Source: Spirochaetota bacterium (GTDB lineage: Bacteria; Spirochaetota; UBA4802; UBA5368). Taken from it: DNA of 64,000 bases. The notes beneath the pieces were generated by a model, which did not search any database, was not told the origin of the DNA, and saw nothing but the letters and a program-made list of their open reading frames with translations. Shown piece after piece: positions 19,080 to 27,667 of this stretch; the first letter of the stretch is position 1, and each line of letters begins with the position of its first letter. Location: NCBI GenBank assembly GCA_004297825.1, contig SCSX01000018.1, forward strand, positions 1-64,000. The letters are read 5' to 3'. A program made the translations under genes and the position numbers.

Positions 19080-21713
19080 CTATTGTCCGCCGAGCATCGA
19101 TTGCGCGGTTTTCAGCGCTTCTTCGAGCGCCCGTGCGATACCCTTCGCGTCCTTGCCCCCCGCCTGGGCCATGTCCTTCCGGCCGCCGCCGCCCCCGCCT
19201 ATGTGGGGCGACGCTTTTTTGATGATCGCGCCGCTGTCTACGCCCTTCCCCACCGCGGGTGGGGTCGCGGCGCAGAGAAGCATGGGCTTCCCGTTGGATT
19301 CGCTGCCCAGGCAGACGACGGAATCGCGGCATTTCACGCGAATCGCGTCCGCGAGCGCGCGCAGCTCTTCGACACCGGCGCCGGCTACCTGGTGGGCGAT
19401 GATTTTGGTCCCGGACACCTCGATCGCGCGGGCAATTATCCCGTCCATGTCCGCGGTGATGTTTTTCGTCCTGGTCTTTTCCAGCTCCTTTTCCAGCCCG
19501 CGCACGCGTTCCTGCAGATCGCTCACCCTCCTCAGAACTTCGCTTTCCGTGGCGTTGAGAGCGCCCATGATGGAGGATACGATGGCGCCGTTCGCCTTCA
19601 TCCGTTCGAGCACGCCCTTGAGGGTGATCGCCTCGATCCGGCGCATCCCCGCCCCCGGCGACGCTTCCCGCATGATCTTGAATGCACCGATCTTCCCGGT
19701 GTTGTCCATGTGTGTTCCGCCGCACAGCTCCATGCTGAAACCGGGCACGCTCACCACCCGCACCTTGTCCTCGTACTTCTCGTCGAACACGGCCATGGCG
19801 CCCAGCTTGACCGCTTCATCGAGATCACGGACCTGGGTGTTCACGGGAATCGCGCGCCAGATTACGTCGTTCACGAGGTCTTCGATCTGCATAAGTTCAT
19901 CCTCGGCGAGGGCCTTGAAATGGGTAAAATCGAACCGCAGCCTTTCCGGCTCCACGAGCGAACCCGTCTGGTGCACGTGATCGCCCAATACCCTGCGCAG
20001 TGAAGCCTGTAACAAATGAGTGGCGGTATGATTCGCCCGTATCAGGTTCCTGCGCACGATATCGATTTCGGCGGTGACCTCGTCGCCCGCGGACAGCGCG
20101 CCCTCCACGAGCTCGCCTACGTGTATCATTGTCTTGTTGAGCTTTCTGGTGTCATCGACGCGGAAGACGGCGCCTTTTTCCGAGCTGATGAGTCCCTGGT
20201 CGCCCACCTGGCCGCCCGATTCCCCGTAAAAGGGCGTCTCGGGCAGCACGATGAAGCCTTTTTCCCCGGCGAGGAGGCTTTTTACCAACTTCGCTTCCGA
20301 ACCCATCACCGATATCTTCGCCCGCACCGAGTTTTGCTCGTACCCGCGGAATGCCGTATCCCCTGCTTCTTTCGAAGCGGATTCGAACAGTCGTTCGATT
20401 CCCAAATCCCCGGCCTTCCAGCTCTGCTTTCCCCGCTGCCGCTGCTTATCCATCTCCGCATCGAAGCCCGGGATATCGACCGCGAGCCCGTTTTCGCCCG
20501 CGATTTCGTTCGTCATCTCGAGGGGGAAGCCGAAGGTATCGTATAGAATGAACGCATCTTTGCCCGGGAGCGTTTTTTCTCCGCGTCCCTGCAGCGACTT
20601 CATTCCTTCTTCGAGCCGGTCCATCCCGTTTTCAAGGGTTTCCAGGAAGCGCACCTCCTCTCCCTGGAGCACGCGGCTTACGTTGTCGAGGCTTTTCAAA
20701 AGCTCGGGATACTGTACCCCGTAGATGTCGACCACCGGTTTCACCATCCTGTGAATGAAGGGGTCCGATATACCCAGCTGCCGGCCGAAGCGCAGGGCCC
20801 TGCGAAGAATGCGTCGAAGGACGTACCCCCGTCCGTCGTTCGACGGGTACGCGCCGTCGGACATCGCAAAGGTGAGCGCCCTCGCGTGTTCCACCAGGAC
20901 GTTCACCGGGGAGATGTTTTTCCCTTCGTAGCTTACGCCGCTCTCCCGGCAGACGAAATTCACGAGCTGCATGAGCTCATCGGTGCTGAAGATGGTCTCC
21001 ACGTTCTGGATGAGGGTCGCGAGGCGCTCCAGGCCCATCCCGGTATCGATACCCGTCTGCGGCAGCGGCGAAAGCGCCCCGTTGGTATCCTGGTAGAACT
21101 GGTTGAACACGAGGTTCCAGAATTCAAGGAACCGGTCGCACTCGCATCCGGGTTTGCATTCAGCATCCCCGCAGCCGTAGGAGGGACCGCGGTCCAGATA
21201 AAGCTCGGAACACGGGCCGCATGCGCCCGAATCGCCCGCCGGTCCCCAGAAATTGTCCTTTTTACCCAGGCGTACGATCTTTTCCCCCGGGACGCCGATA
21301 TGCTTATTCCACAGTTCGACCGCCTCGTCGTCCTTTTCGTACACGGACACCCATATGGCGTCTTTTGGAAAGCCGATCACCCGCGTAGAATAATCCCAGG
21401 CGTACTCGATGGCCTCTTTTTTAAAATAATCGCCGAATGAAAAATTCCCGAGCATTTCGAAGAAGGTGCAATGCCGGGCGGTCTTGCCGACATTTTCGAG
21501 GTCGCTCGTGCGGAGACATTTCTGCACCGTGGCCGCCCTGGTATAGTCGAGCGTTACCGTACCCGCGAACATGGGCTTGAACTGGACCATACCCGCCGTC
21601 GTGAACAGGAGCGTGGGATCGTCGCGCGGGATGAGCGCGCTCGAGGGAACAATCCTGTGCCCGCGCTCTTTGAAAAAATCCAGGAACGACTCCCTCAGTT
21701 CATTGACCTTCAT
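19080..21713 (-). CDS. alaS: Alanine--tRNA ligase
   Basis: 877 aa, full-length class II synthetase. The aminoacylation core starts RESFLDFFKERGH and contains motif-2 region VQKCLRTSDLENVGKT. The editing domain has the zinc site RANHTATHLLQ (about residue 563) with ELCGGTHMDNTG (about residue 663). The C-terminal oligomerisation/DHHA1-type part ends in the Gly-rich IGGGGGGRKDMAQAGG. A Cys cluster (CGDAECKPGCEC) inserted in the catalytic half is typical of several bacterial AlaRS. Its first 14 nt overlap recX. Confidence 0.97.
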   Translation of the reverse strand: MKVNELRESFLDFFKERGHRIVPSSALIPRDDPTLLFTTAGMVQFKPMFAGTVTLDYTRAATVQKCLRTSDLENVGKTARHCTFFEMLGNFSFGDYFKKEAIEYAWDYSTRVIGFPKDAIWVSVYEKDDEAVELWNKHIGVPGEKIVRLGKKDNFWGPAGDSGACGPCSELYLDRGPSYGCGDAECKPGCECDRFLEFWNLVFNQFYQDTNGALSPLPQTGIDTGMGLERLATLIQNVETIFSTDELMQLVNFVCRESGVSYEGKNISPVNVLVEHARALTFAMSDGAYPSNDGRGYVLRRILRRALRFGRQLGISDPFIHRMVKPVVDIYGVQYPELLKSLDNVSRVLQGEEVRFLETLENGMDRLEEGMKSLQGRGEKTLPGKDAFILYDTFGFPLEMTNEIAGENGLAVDIPGFDAEMDKQRQRGKQSWKAGDLGIERLFESASKEAGDTAFRGYEQNSVRAKISVMGSEAKLVKSLLAGEKGFIVLPETPFYGESGGQVGDQGLISSEKGAVFRVDDTRKLNKTMIHVGELVEGALSAGDEVTAEIDIVRRNLIRANHTATHLLQASLRRVLGDHVHQTGSLVEPERLRFDFTHFKALAEDELMQIEDLVNDVIWRAIPVNTQVRDLDEAVKLGAMAVFDEKYEDKVRVVSVPGFSMELCGGTHMDNTGKIGAFKIMREASPGAGMRRIEAITLKGVLERMKANGAIVSSIMGALNATESEVLRRVSDLQERVRGLEKELEKTRTKNITADMDGIIARAIEVSGTKIIAHQVAGAGVEELRALADAIRVKCRDSVVCLGSESNGKPMLLCAATPPAVGKGVDSGAIIKKASPHIGGGGGGRKDMAQAGGKDAKGIARALEEALKTAQSMLGGQ

Positions 21714-22362
21714 CGTGGATCTCCTCTTCCGATTCGTCTGAAATCAGCCCTTCCCGCCGCAGGCGGTCGATGGCCGCTCGCACCTCGCGGGCGTCGAACC
21801 CGCGACGGTTCAGGAAGTATGCCAGTTTCCCAAGCCTGTTTCGTTTTCCGGCCAGCCGCGCCAGGCGGCTGCGCGCGCACGCATACACCATCTCGGGGTC
21901 GCTTGTATCGGCGCCGGATTCTGCAAGCGCCTTCGTCGCGGTGCCGCGATCTATTCCCTTGCGTGCGAGCTCGGCTGCGAGAAGGTTTTTCCCCATCGCC
22001 TTCCGGCTCTTGCGCGCCCGGATATACTGCATTGCGCACTCAAAATCGTCCAGGTATCCCGCGTCCTTGAGGGAAGCCGTTACCCCGGTCACCATCTCGC
22101 GCGGGAAACCCTTTCCCTGGAGATACGTTTCCATCTCGCGGACGCTCCGGGCCCTCAGGGCCAGGCGATCGAGCGCCTTGCGCCTGCACCGGTGGCGCTC
22201 CGCCCCCTCCTTTAGCTTTTCGAAGGATGACGGGTCAATGCTTTTTCCGCTCGCGAGTCCATATATTTTCACGAAGTCAGGGGGGACGAGCAGCTTCTCG
22301 CCCGTGGAAAATTCGGCGTATATGGATTCGCCTTTAGTCCGTATGCTGATGACTTCGATCAT
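21700..22362 (-). CDS. recX: RecX family regulator of RecA
   Basis: 220 aa, built of tandem three-helix RecX repeats (RKALDRLALRARSVREMETYL, YIRARKSRKAMGKNLLAAEL, RLGKLAYFLNRRGFDAREV). RecX caps and disassembles RecA filaments. recX often lies with recA; here it overlaps alaS by 14 nt and recA is not in the window. Its start lies only 9 nt after the T-tract of the rpsI terminator, with no clear ribosome-binding site, so expression may depend on read-through or on an internal start. Confidence 0.85.
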   Translation of the reverse strand: MIEVISIRTKGESIYAEFSTGEKLLVPPDFVKIYGLASGKSIDPSSFEKLKEGAERHRCRRKALDRLALRARSVREMETYLQGKGFPREMVTGVTASLKDAGYLDDFECAMQYIRARKSRKAMGKNLLAAELARKGIDRGTATKALAESGADTSDPEMVYACARSRLARLAGKRNRLGKLAYFLNRRGFDAREVRAAIDRLRREGLISDESEEEIHDEGQ

Positions 22363-22370
22363 GCCCGTGT

Positions 22371-22407
22371 AAATAAAAAGAGGATGCCCCGTAAAAAGGA
22401 CACCCTC
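22371..22407 (-). terminator. Intrinsic terminator of rplM-rpsI
   Basis: On the minus strand a 10-bp stem (GAGGGTGTCC with GGGCATCCTC, two G-U pairs), an 8-nt A/T-rich loop and the tail TTTTTATTT, about 30 nt after the rpsI stop and directly before recX. Confidence 0.75.
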
Positions 22408-22436
22408 CCGTGTATGCGTAATGTACGACGCACGTC

Positions 22437-22829
22437 CTAGCGTTTGGAGAACTGGAATCTCTTGCGCGCCTTTTTCCGTCCGTACTTCTTGCGCTCCACC
22501 TCGCGCGAGTCGCGGCTCATGAATCCCGCGTCACGCAGCGGCTTGCGGTGCTTCTCGTCGACCTTCACCAAGCAGCGTGCGATTCCAAGCTTCACCGCGC
22601 CGGCCTGGCCGGACCATCCGCCGCCGTCCACCTGGGCTTCGATATCGAACGTTCCCACCGACCCCAGGAGTTCGAGCGGCTGGCGCACGATAAGCTCGAG
22701 GGTCTTCCTGCGAAAATAGTTGGAAATGGGCTGGTGGTTGATCTTGATTACGCCCGAACCGGGCTTGAGATACACGCGCGCGACGGAGGATTTCCTTCTG
22801 CCAGTAGCGTATAATTTCTCGGCTGCCAT
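22437..22829 (-). CDS. rpsI: 30S ribosomal protein S9
   Basis: S9, 130 aa. It has the conserved ATGRRKSSVARVYL start, GGGWSGQAGAVKLGIARCL and the basic C-terminal tail KKARKRFQFSKR whose last Arg reaches the decoding P site. It lies 25 nt after rplM, the universal rplM-rpsI pair. Confidence 0.97.
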   Translation of the reverse strand: MAAEKLYATGRRKSSVARVYLKPGSGVIKINHQPISNYFRRKTLELIVRQPLELLGSVGTFDIEAQVDGGGWSGQAGAVKLGIARCLVKVDEKHRKPLRDAGFMSRDSREVERKKYGRKKARKRFQFSKR

Positions 22830-22854
22830 ATATAGTGCTCCTTATACGAGATGT

Positions 22855-23298
22855 CTATTTGAGTTCCAGAACCTCGGGCATCTGCGCCGCATGGGGGTGC
22901 CCTGTGCCCGCGTATACTTTCAGGTTCTTGAATAACTTCCTGCCCAGCTTACCTTTCGGAAGCATTCCCTTGATCGCGTGCTCCACGACGAATTCGGGCT
23001 TCTCTTTTAGAATTTTCTGGATATTGGTGAATTTCTTTCCGCCCGGGTACTGGCTGTGCGAAAAGTACTCATTGTCCTGCGCCTTCGCGCCCGTGAGCCT
23101 GATCTTGTCGGCATTTATCACGATCACGTTATCGCCCATGTCCAGGTGCGGGGTGTATGTGGGCTTGTGCTTCCCCCGGATGATTATGGCGATCTCGGTG
23201 GCCATTCTGCCCAGGATCTTGCCCTCGGCGTCGACAATGAACCACTTCTTCTGGATTTCCGCTTCTTTCATCGAGTATGTTTTATGTAGCTTGCTCAT
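22855..23298 (-). CDS. rplM: 50S ribosomal protein L13
   Basis: L13, 147 aa from ATG 23298 (GAGGA upstream). An in-frame extension of 36 codons runs back into the promoter region and is rejected. Motifs: KKWFIVDAEGKILGRMA, RGKHKPTYTPHLDMGD and MLPKGKLGRKLFKNLKVYAG. It is the first gene of the rplM-rpsI unit, with a leader of about 100 nt that could hold an L13 control site, although no structure was identified. Confidence 0.97.
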   Translation of the reverse strand: MSKLHKTYSMKEAEIQKKWFIVDAEGKILGRMATEIAIIIRGKHKPTYTPHLDMGDNVIVINADKIRLTGAKAQDNEYFSHSQYPGGKKFTNIQKILKEKPEFVVEHAIKGMLPKGKLGRKLFKNLKVYAGTGHPHAAQMPEVLELK

Positions 23299-23405
23299 CG
23301 GATTCCTCATTGCATACGAATTGCGCTTCGTTACCGTACTGTCCCTGTCTGGAGATCGTTCGATAAAGGAATAACTGCCGATTGGGGTCAAACAGTCAGA
23401 GCGCA

Positions 23406-23434
23406 ACGCTAGTATTGGTGCGTATTTTTGTCAA
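23406..23434 (-). promoter_or_regulatory. Promoter of rplM-rpsI
   Basis: On the minus strand a perfect TTGACA (23429-23434), 17-nt spacer and a poor -10 TAGCGT (23406-23411). It lies just downstream of the stop of the SGNH-MBOAT gene, in the 153-nt gap before rplM. Confidence 0.42.
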
Positions 23435-23451
23435 TAAAAAATATGATTAAT

Positions 23452-26322
23452 TCAGAACTTGAAGTAGATGAAGGGCATCACCTGGGCGGTCGCGATATTA
23501 TATACGAATACCGCGATTCCCGCCGCGCACATCCCCTGGAGGGCCGGGTGACTTCCTATCCAGTAGGCGCGTAATTTGTCCTTCCAGCTCAACGGGGTGT
23601 AATGCACCGCGAAAAACAGCGCGATGACGGCCAGCAGGGTTAATGACAGATTCGCCGCCTGCAGGGAACCCTGGGCGATGTTCCGAACCATGATCAGGGT
23701 CGCATCCCAGGTGCTTGGGCGGAAAAGCAGCCAGCCCGCGGCCAGTATTTGAATAGCGACGAATATCCTGAAGGCCCTCTTGACCGGGTTTGCGATCTCC
23801 TTCTCGTTCAGCTTGAACCTGCGCTCCAGGACCAGGAAAAGGCCCATGTACACTCCCCAGAAAAAATAATTCATGTTCGCGCCGTGCCAGAGACCGCATA
23901 TGCTCATCACGAAAAGGAGATTAAGGTAAACGTGGCGCCTGTTCCCCCCCAGGCCGAAATACAGGTAGTCCCTGAACCAGGTTCCCAGTGAAATATGCCA
24001 GCGTTTCCAGAAATCGGTGATCGAAATGCATTGCAGGGGGCGATTGAAATTCAGCGTGAGGTTGTACCCCAGGAGCATCGCGCTTCCCACCGCCATATCG
24101 GTATAACCGGAAAAATCGCCATATATCTGTACCGTATACGCATAGAGCGCGGTTACGGTCTCGAGCGACGAAAACATCTGGGGGCTGGTGAAAACACGGT
24201 CGACAAGGTTCACCGCGAGCCAGTCAGCGCCGGTTTTCTTAATAAGCCCGGTCATGATGAGGAAGAGCGCCGCGAGAACCTTTTCTTTGTCCACGGCGAA
24301 ATGCCTCAGCTTTTCACTAAGCGAGGGCAGGAACTCCTTCGCCCTTACAATGGGACCCGCGAGGAGCTGCGGAAAGAAACTGACATACATCATGAACGGC
24401 AGAAACCGGGACTCCGGTTTCATGTGCCCCCGCCAGACGTCAATCGTGTAGGACAATCTCTGGAAGGTATAGAACGAGATTCCCACCGGGAGCGCCACTT
24501 TAAGAAGGGGAAGATCTATCCTGTGCGCGCCGGCGCTCAGGACATCGCTTATGAGCGTAGAAAAAAAATCGAAATACTTGAAGATAAACAGCACCCCCAG
24601 GTTCGCGAGAAGCGAAAGCACGACGTACTGGGATCCCCTTCGCCCGCGCAGTTGGGCATTTTCGATTCCCAGGGCGAGAAAATAATCGAGGGCGGAAATC
24701 CCGAGAAGGAACACGATGGGCCATACCTGCCATGAAAGGTAGAACATGCATGACGCCGCGAGAATGAACGCGACCCGGAACCGGGGAAGCCGCGACAACA
24801 GCCCCGCGATCACGAGCACCACCGCCATGAAATAGACGAAGGATTTCGAATTGAACATAATGGGCTCGCGCTTTTCCTCCCGTATGAGCGCGGTTCCGGT
24901 GGCCTTCACGTCGCCCGCCCTGCCGGTGGAGGACTTGTACGCGTTCATGAGCATGGGGTAAAACCCCTCCGCGAGGTTTTCGCCCCCCTTGACGGTGAAG
25001 TGCGTGTGATCGCTTATGGCGAGCCCCGTCTTCACCATCTCGAACATCTGTCCTTCGCCGCCCAGGTGTTCGTAGGGGTTGAAAAAGGCCATGCCGAGCT
25101 CTTTCGCCATCTCGCGCTGCATGCGGATGATCTCGTGCACCTCGACCAGCGCGAGCGCCTTCCCGTGCCAGGTGTTGATCGCCTCGATGGGTCCGATAAG
25201 CATGAAGTCCGCGTCGGGATAGATGCCCTTGATCCTCGAGAGCCACCTGGTCGTCTGCGCCTTGTAGAGCTCCGCCGAGAACTGCTTGTTTTGCTGGAGC
25301 TCGATGGCTTCGTTCATTCCCCACTGGAAAATGATGAGGTCCGGCGCGAGCGCCTTGATCGAGGGCTCCAGATTCTTTTCGGGGATCATGTTCAGCCAGG
25401 ACATGAACGTTCCCATGCGGCATACGGTGTTGTACACCAGGCCCTGCGCCGTCTCCAGGTTCACCGCGTCAACCCAGGGAAGCCGCGCATCGGCCCCCGA
25501 AAAATCGATATTCACTCCCTTTGAGGGCGGAATATTGAAATTGACCACGCCCGTTTCGTCCGGCTTCAGGGAAATTTTCCAGTTGAGTTTTTCCTCGCCG
25601 CTCTGCCCCGCGGGCACGCACGCGATGTTCGCCCGGTACTCGGCGCTCTCCGCGCCGTCGTTCATGGGCGCGCGAAGGAAAATCTGGAGGCGCTCGAGCG
25701 GCGTCCCCCCGTCGGGGATCGCGTAGCGGATCGTCGCGTAGGGATTTGTCGGAAGCGCGCTCTCACCGGTAAACCCCAGGCAGGGATTTACGCCCGGGTC
25801 CAGGAGGGGGACCAGATCCTTGCGGAATCCCTGGAGGAGATCCTTCAAATAAAACTCCGATTTGTTAGTGCTGTTTACATAGTCCTTAATGTCGGTGTGC
25901 CGCGTGTAGATGATCGGTACGACGCCGCGCCCCCCGTCGCCGAAGTCCTTTTGGAAGCGCCGTTTCAGCCCCAGGGTGAAGATATCGCCCCAGATGATCG
26001 AATCGCCGTAGTGGAGAATCCGGACCTTCTTCCTGTCCTTCTTCTCGAGCTCGTACAGTTTTTTGAAAAAGCGCGCAAGCCTCTCGTGGCCCTTGCCGTC
26101 GTCGAAGACGGGAAGCTTTTCGATGGCCGGTTTCGGATCGTCCGCTGTTTTATCGGATTCCGCGGGCTGCGCCGCGAGGGAGAGGAGCGCCGCGGGCACG
26201 TAATCCCTGAATGCGGGGAAATAACTCACGCCGTAGCGCGCGCACACGGTTTCCTGGGCGAGCGCGAGGAGCGCGAGGGAGCCGGCACACGCGAGTATTA
26301 AAATAAAAATATGACGTTTCAT
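23452..26322 (-). CDS. SGNH hydrolase-MBOAT O-acyltransferase fusion
   Basis: 956 aa from ATG 26322 (AAAGG upstream; GTG 26331 also in frame). After an N-terminal signal/anchor comes a periplasmic SGNH domain: block I ILHYGDSIIWGD near residue 107, QWGMNEA as the Asn block and SDHTHFTVKGGENLAEG carrying the Asp/His. The C-terminal half, about residues 500-956, is a multi-span MBOAT domain like AlgI/DltB: KRWHISLGTWFRDYLYFGLGG and LWHGANMNYFFWG with the catalytic His. It likely transfers acyl groups across the membrane to an exported polysaccharide. Alginate-type systems usually encode these as separate proteins. Confidence 0.88.
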   Translation of the reverse strand: MKRHIFILILACAGSLALLALAQETVCARYGVSYFPAFRDYVPAALLSLAAQPAESDKTADDPKPAIEKLPVFDDGKGHERLARFFKKLYELEKKDRKKVRILHYGDSIIWGDIFTLGLKRRFQKDFGDGGRGVVPIIYTRHTDIKDYVNSTNKSEFYLKDLLQGFRKDLVPLLDPGVNPCLGFTGESALPTNPYATIRYAIPDGGTPLERLQIFLRAPMNDGAESAEYRANIACVPAGQSGEEKLNWKISLKPDETGVVNFNIPPSKGVNIDFSGADARLPWVDAVNLETAQGLVYNTVCRMGTFMSWLNMIPEKNLEPSIKALAPDLIIFQWGMNEAIELQQNKQFSAELYKAQTTRWLSRIKGIYPDADFMLIGPIEAINTWHGKALALVEVHEIIRMQREMAKELGMAFFNPYEHLGGEGQMFEMVKTGLAISDHTHFTVKGGENLAEGFYPMLMNAYKSSTGRAGDVKATGTALIREEKREPIMFNSKSFVYFMAVVLVIAGLLSRLPRFRVAFILAASCMFYLSWQVWPIVFLLGISALDYFLALGIENAQLRGRRGSQYVVLSLLANLGVLFIFKYFDFFSTLISDVLSAGAHRIDLPLLKVALPVGISFYTFQRLSYTIDVWRGHMKPESRFLPFMMYVSFFPQLLAGPIVRAKEFLPSLSEKLRHFAVDKEKVLAALFLIMTGLIKKTGADWLAVNLVDRVFTSPQMFSSLETVTALYAYTVQIYGDFSGYTDMAVGSAMLLGYNLTLNFNRPLQCISITDFWKRWHISLGTWFRDYLYFGLGGNRRHVYLNLLFVMSICGLWHGANMNYFFWGVYMGLFLVLERRFKLNEKEIANPVKRAFRIFVAIQILAAGWLLFRPSTWDATLIMVRNIAQGSLQAANLSLTLLAVIALFFAVHYTPLSWKDKLRAYWIGSHPALQGMCAAGIAVFVYNIATAQVMPFIYFKF

Positions 26323-26362
26323 GGGATGCACCTTTTATAATCCGCGGTGAGTTTTGCAAGTT

Positions 26363-27079
26363 CTATTTTTCGTCAAGGAGCCTTTTCATCGCCGGTTCCA
26401 TGGATTCGGCCCAGATGTCGTAGCCTTTCCTGGAAAGATGCAGGAAGTCGGGCATGATGTCGCGCGAGAGCGTGCCCCCCTCGCCCGTGATTAAGTTCCG
26501 CCCGATGTCCAGGAAGAACACCCGCCGGCCGTCGTCCAGGAGGGAGAGCATTCGATTCGTTTCGAAGATCTTGGTCCGATACACCGACATGTCTTCATCG
26601 CACGGGAAGATGCCGAGCACGAGCACCTTCGCCGCCGGAAATTTCATCTTCAATTTTTCCACGACCGCGGTAACCCCCTCCGCGATCTCGAGTGAGGTAT
26701 TATACCTTCTGTTATTGGCACCGATAAGCAGGACGGCGAGACGGGGCGAGAGGTGGGAGATGTTGCCGTTGTCCAGCCGCCACAACACGTGCTGCGTCCG
26801 GTCGCCGATAATACCCAGGTTCAGGGCGCTGCGCGGCGCGTAGTAGCGCTCCCAGGCCTTCTTGCCGGCCGTCTCCCATCCCTGCGTGAGCGAGTCGCCC
26901 ACGAAGACCACGTCGAAATTTGCCCACCGGGCGCGATCGTTTTGCGTCGTGAACCTTTTCTTCCACCATTCCTCGCCCCGTTGCGCGGGGCGGACGGCGG
27001 AATAATCGGGCGTGGCGGCGCAGGCATACACGAAAAGCAGCGTCGCCGTCAGCAGGCGGATATTCCGGATTTTTCGCAA
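26363..27079 (-). CDS. SGNH/GDSL hydrolase lipoprotein
   Basis: 238 aa, TTG start with AGGAG 7 nt upstream. The signal peptide ends in a lipobox-like VYAC (Cys20). The SGNH blocks are FVGDSLTQGW (Ser), a Gly in NLGIIGDRTQHVLWRLDNG, LIGANNRRYNT (Asn) and DFLHLSRKGYDIWAE (Asp/His). It resembles platelet-activating-factor acetylhydrolase beta-type esterases. It sits 40 nt upstream of the SGNH-MBOAT gene, same strand, so it probably acts on the same acylated envelope polymer. Confidence 0.85.
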   Translation of the reverse strand: MRKIRNIRLLTATLLFVYACAATPDYSAVRPAQRGEEWWKKRFTTQNDRARWANFDVVFVGDSLTQGWETAGKKAWERYYAPRSALNLGIIGDRTQHVLWRLDNGNISHLSPRLAVLLIGANNRRYNTSLEIAEGVTAVVEKLKMKFPAAKVLVLGIFPCDEDMSVYRTKIFETNRMLSLLDDGRRVFFLDIGRNLITGEGGTLSRDIMPDFLHLSRKGYDIWAESMEPAMKRLLDEK

Positions 27080-27271
27080 GGGACCGCTCCTGGAAATCGG
27101 GATAATGCTTATTGATCCGGAATCTTCTATACCGGGACAACCGGCCGGGTCAAGTTCATTTCCGGGTTCACACCGTTCCAGTTTTAATTATTCGCGGCAA
27201 TTTTCCTTCCGATTTGCCCTCATTGCCACCCGACGGCCGGGCTGCATGCGCCTGCGGACAAAATGATAACA

Positions 27272-27367
27272 GACTTGTTGCATAACTCCATTTTTTACGG
27301 GGTAAAAGGGGTGAAGCCCCCCGCACGGGTTCCCTGCGAGCGCGAGACGGCAGCTTCGCAACAAGTC
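27272..27367. repeat. 96-bp element with 10-bp terminal inverted repeats (copy 1)
   Basis: It is bounded by GACTTGTTGC (27272-27281) and GCAACAAGTC (27358-27367), a perfect inverted repeat. The interior holds small GC hairpins (GGGGTGAAGCCCC type). The 33 nt at its right end recur with three mismatches, in opposite orientation, at 63968-64000. The element sits in the 398-nt gap between the SGNH lipoprotein and the CQLGCF gene; apart from this and the promoter at 27417 nothing else was seen there. It encodes no protein and looks like a miniature non-autonomous or intergenic repeat. Confidence 0.7.
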
Positions 27368-27416
27368 CAAAGTTTAATGAAAATATGCAAATTTTGCCTG
27401 AACAGCAAATAAAGAA

Positions 27417-27444
27417 TTGATAAAAACATCGTTACTGATATAAT
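27417..27444 (+). promoter_or_regulatory. Promoter of the 55-aa CQLGCF protein gene
   Basis: TTGATA (27417-27422), 16-nt spacer and a perfect TATAAT (27439-27444), about 34 nt before the ATG. It starts 50 nt after the end of the inverted-repeat element. Confidence 0.6.
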
Positions 27445-27477
27445 TTCATGGTTACGCTACGATAAACGGAGTTGCCG

Positions 27478-27645
27478 ATGGACAATCTGGTCGAAGAAAT
27501 CAACAAGAAGGTGAAGGACGGTAAGATTCCCTGTAAAGAAGCGCTCGCCATAGCCGAGCGGCTCGATATAGCGCCCGCCCAGGTGGGAAAAAAGCTCAAC
27601 GAATTAAAGATAAAGATTCAGGGCTGCCAGCTCGGCTGCTTTTAA
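27478..27645 (+). CDS. Small conserved-looking protein with CQLGCF C-terminus
   Basis: 55 aa. Two or three helices (NLVEEINKKVKDG, CKEALAIAERLDIAPAQVGKKLNEL) resemble a small helix-turn-helix. The protein ends in IKIQGCQLGCF, and a third Cys occurs in KIPCKE. The Cys pattern suggests metal binding or disulfide switching. I believe similar short proteins with this ending exist in anaerobes, but I cannot verify that. Good GGAG site, strong promoter, and 22 nt before the M20 peptidase. Function unknown. Confidence 0.75.
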   Translation: MDNLVEEINKKVKDGKIPCKEALAIAERLDIAPAQVGKKLNELKIKIQGCQLGCF

Positions 27646-27667
27646 TCCGCATTCCAGGGGGACCCAC

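Noticed and set aside
27188-27370. A 60-codon minus-strand frame in the gap before the CQLGCF gene
   Set aside because: It is a read-through of the inverted-repeat element and would be a repeat-derived pseudo-protein.
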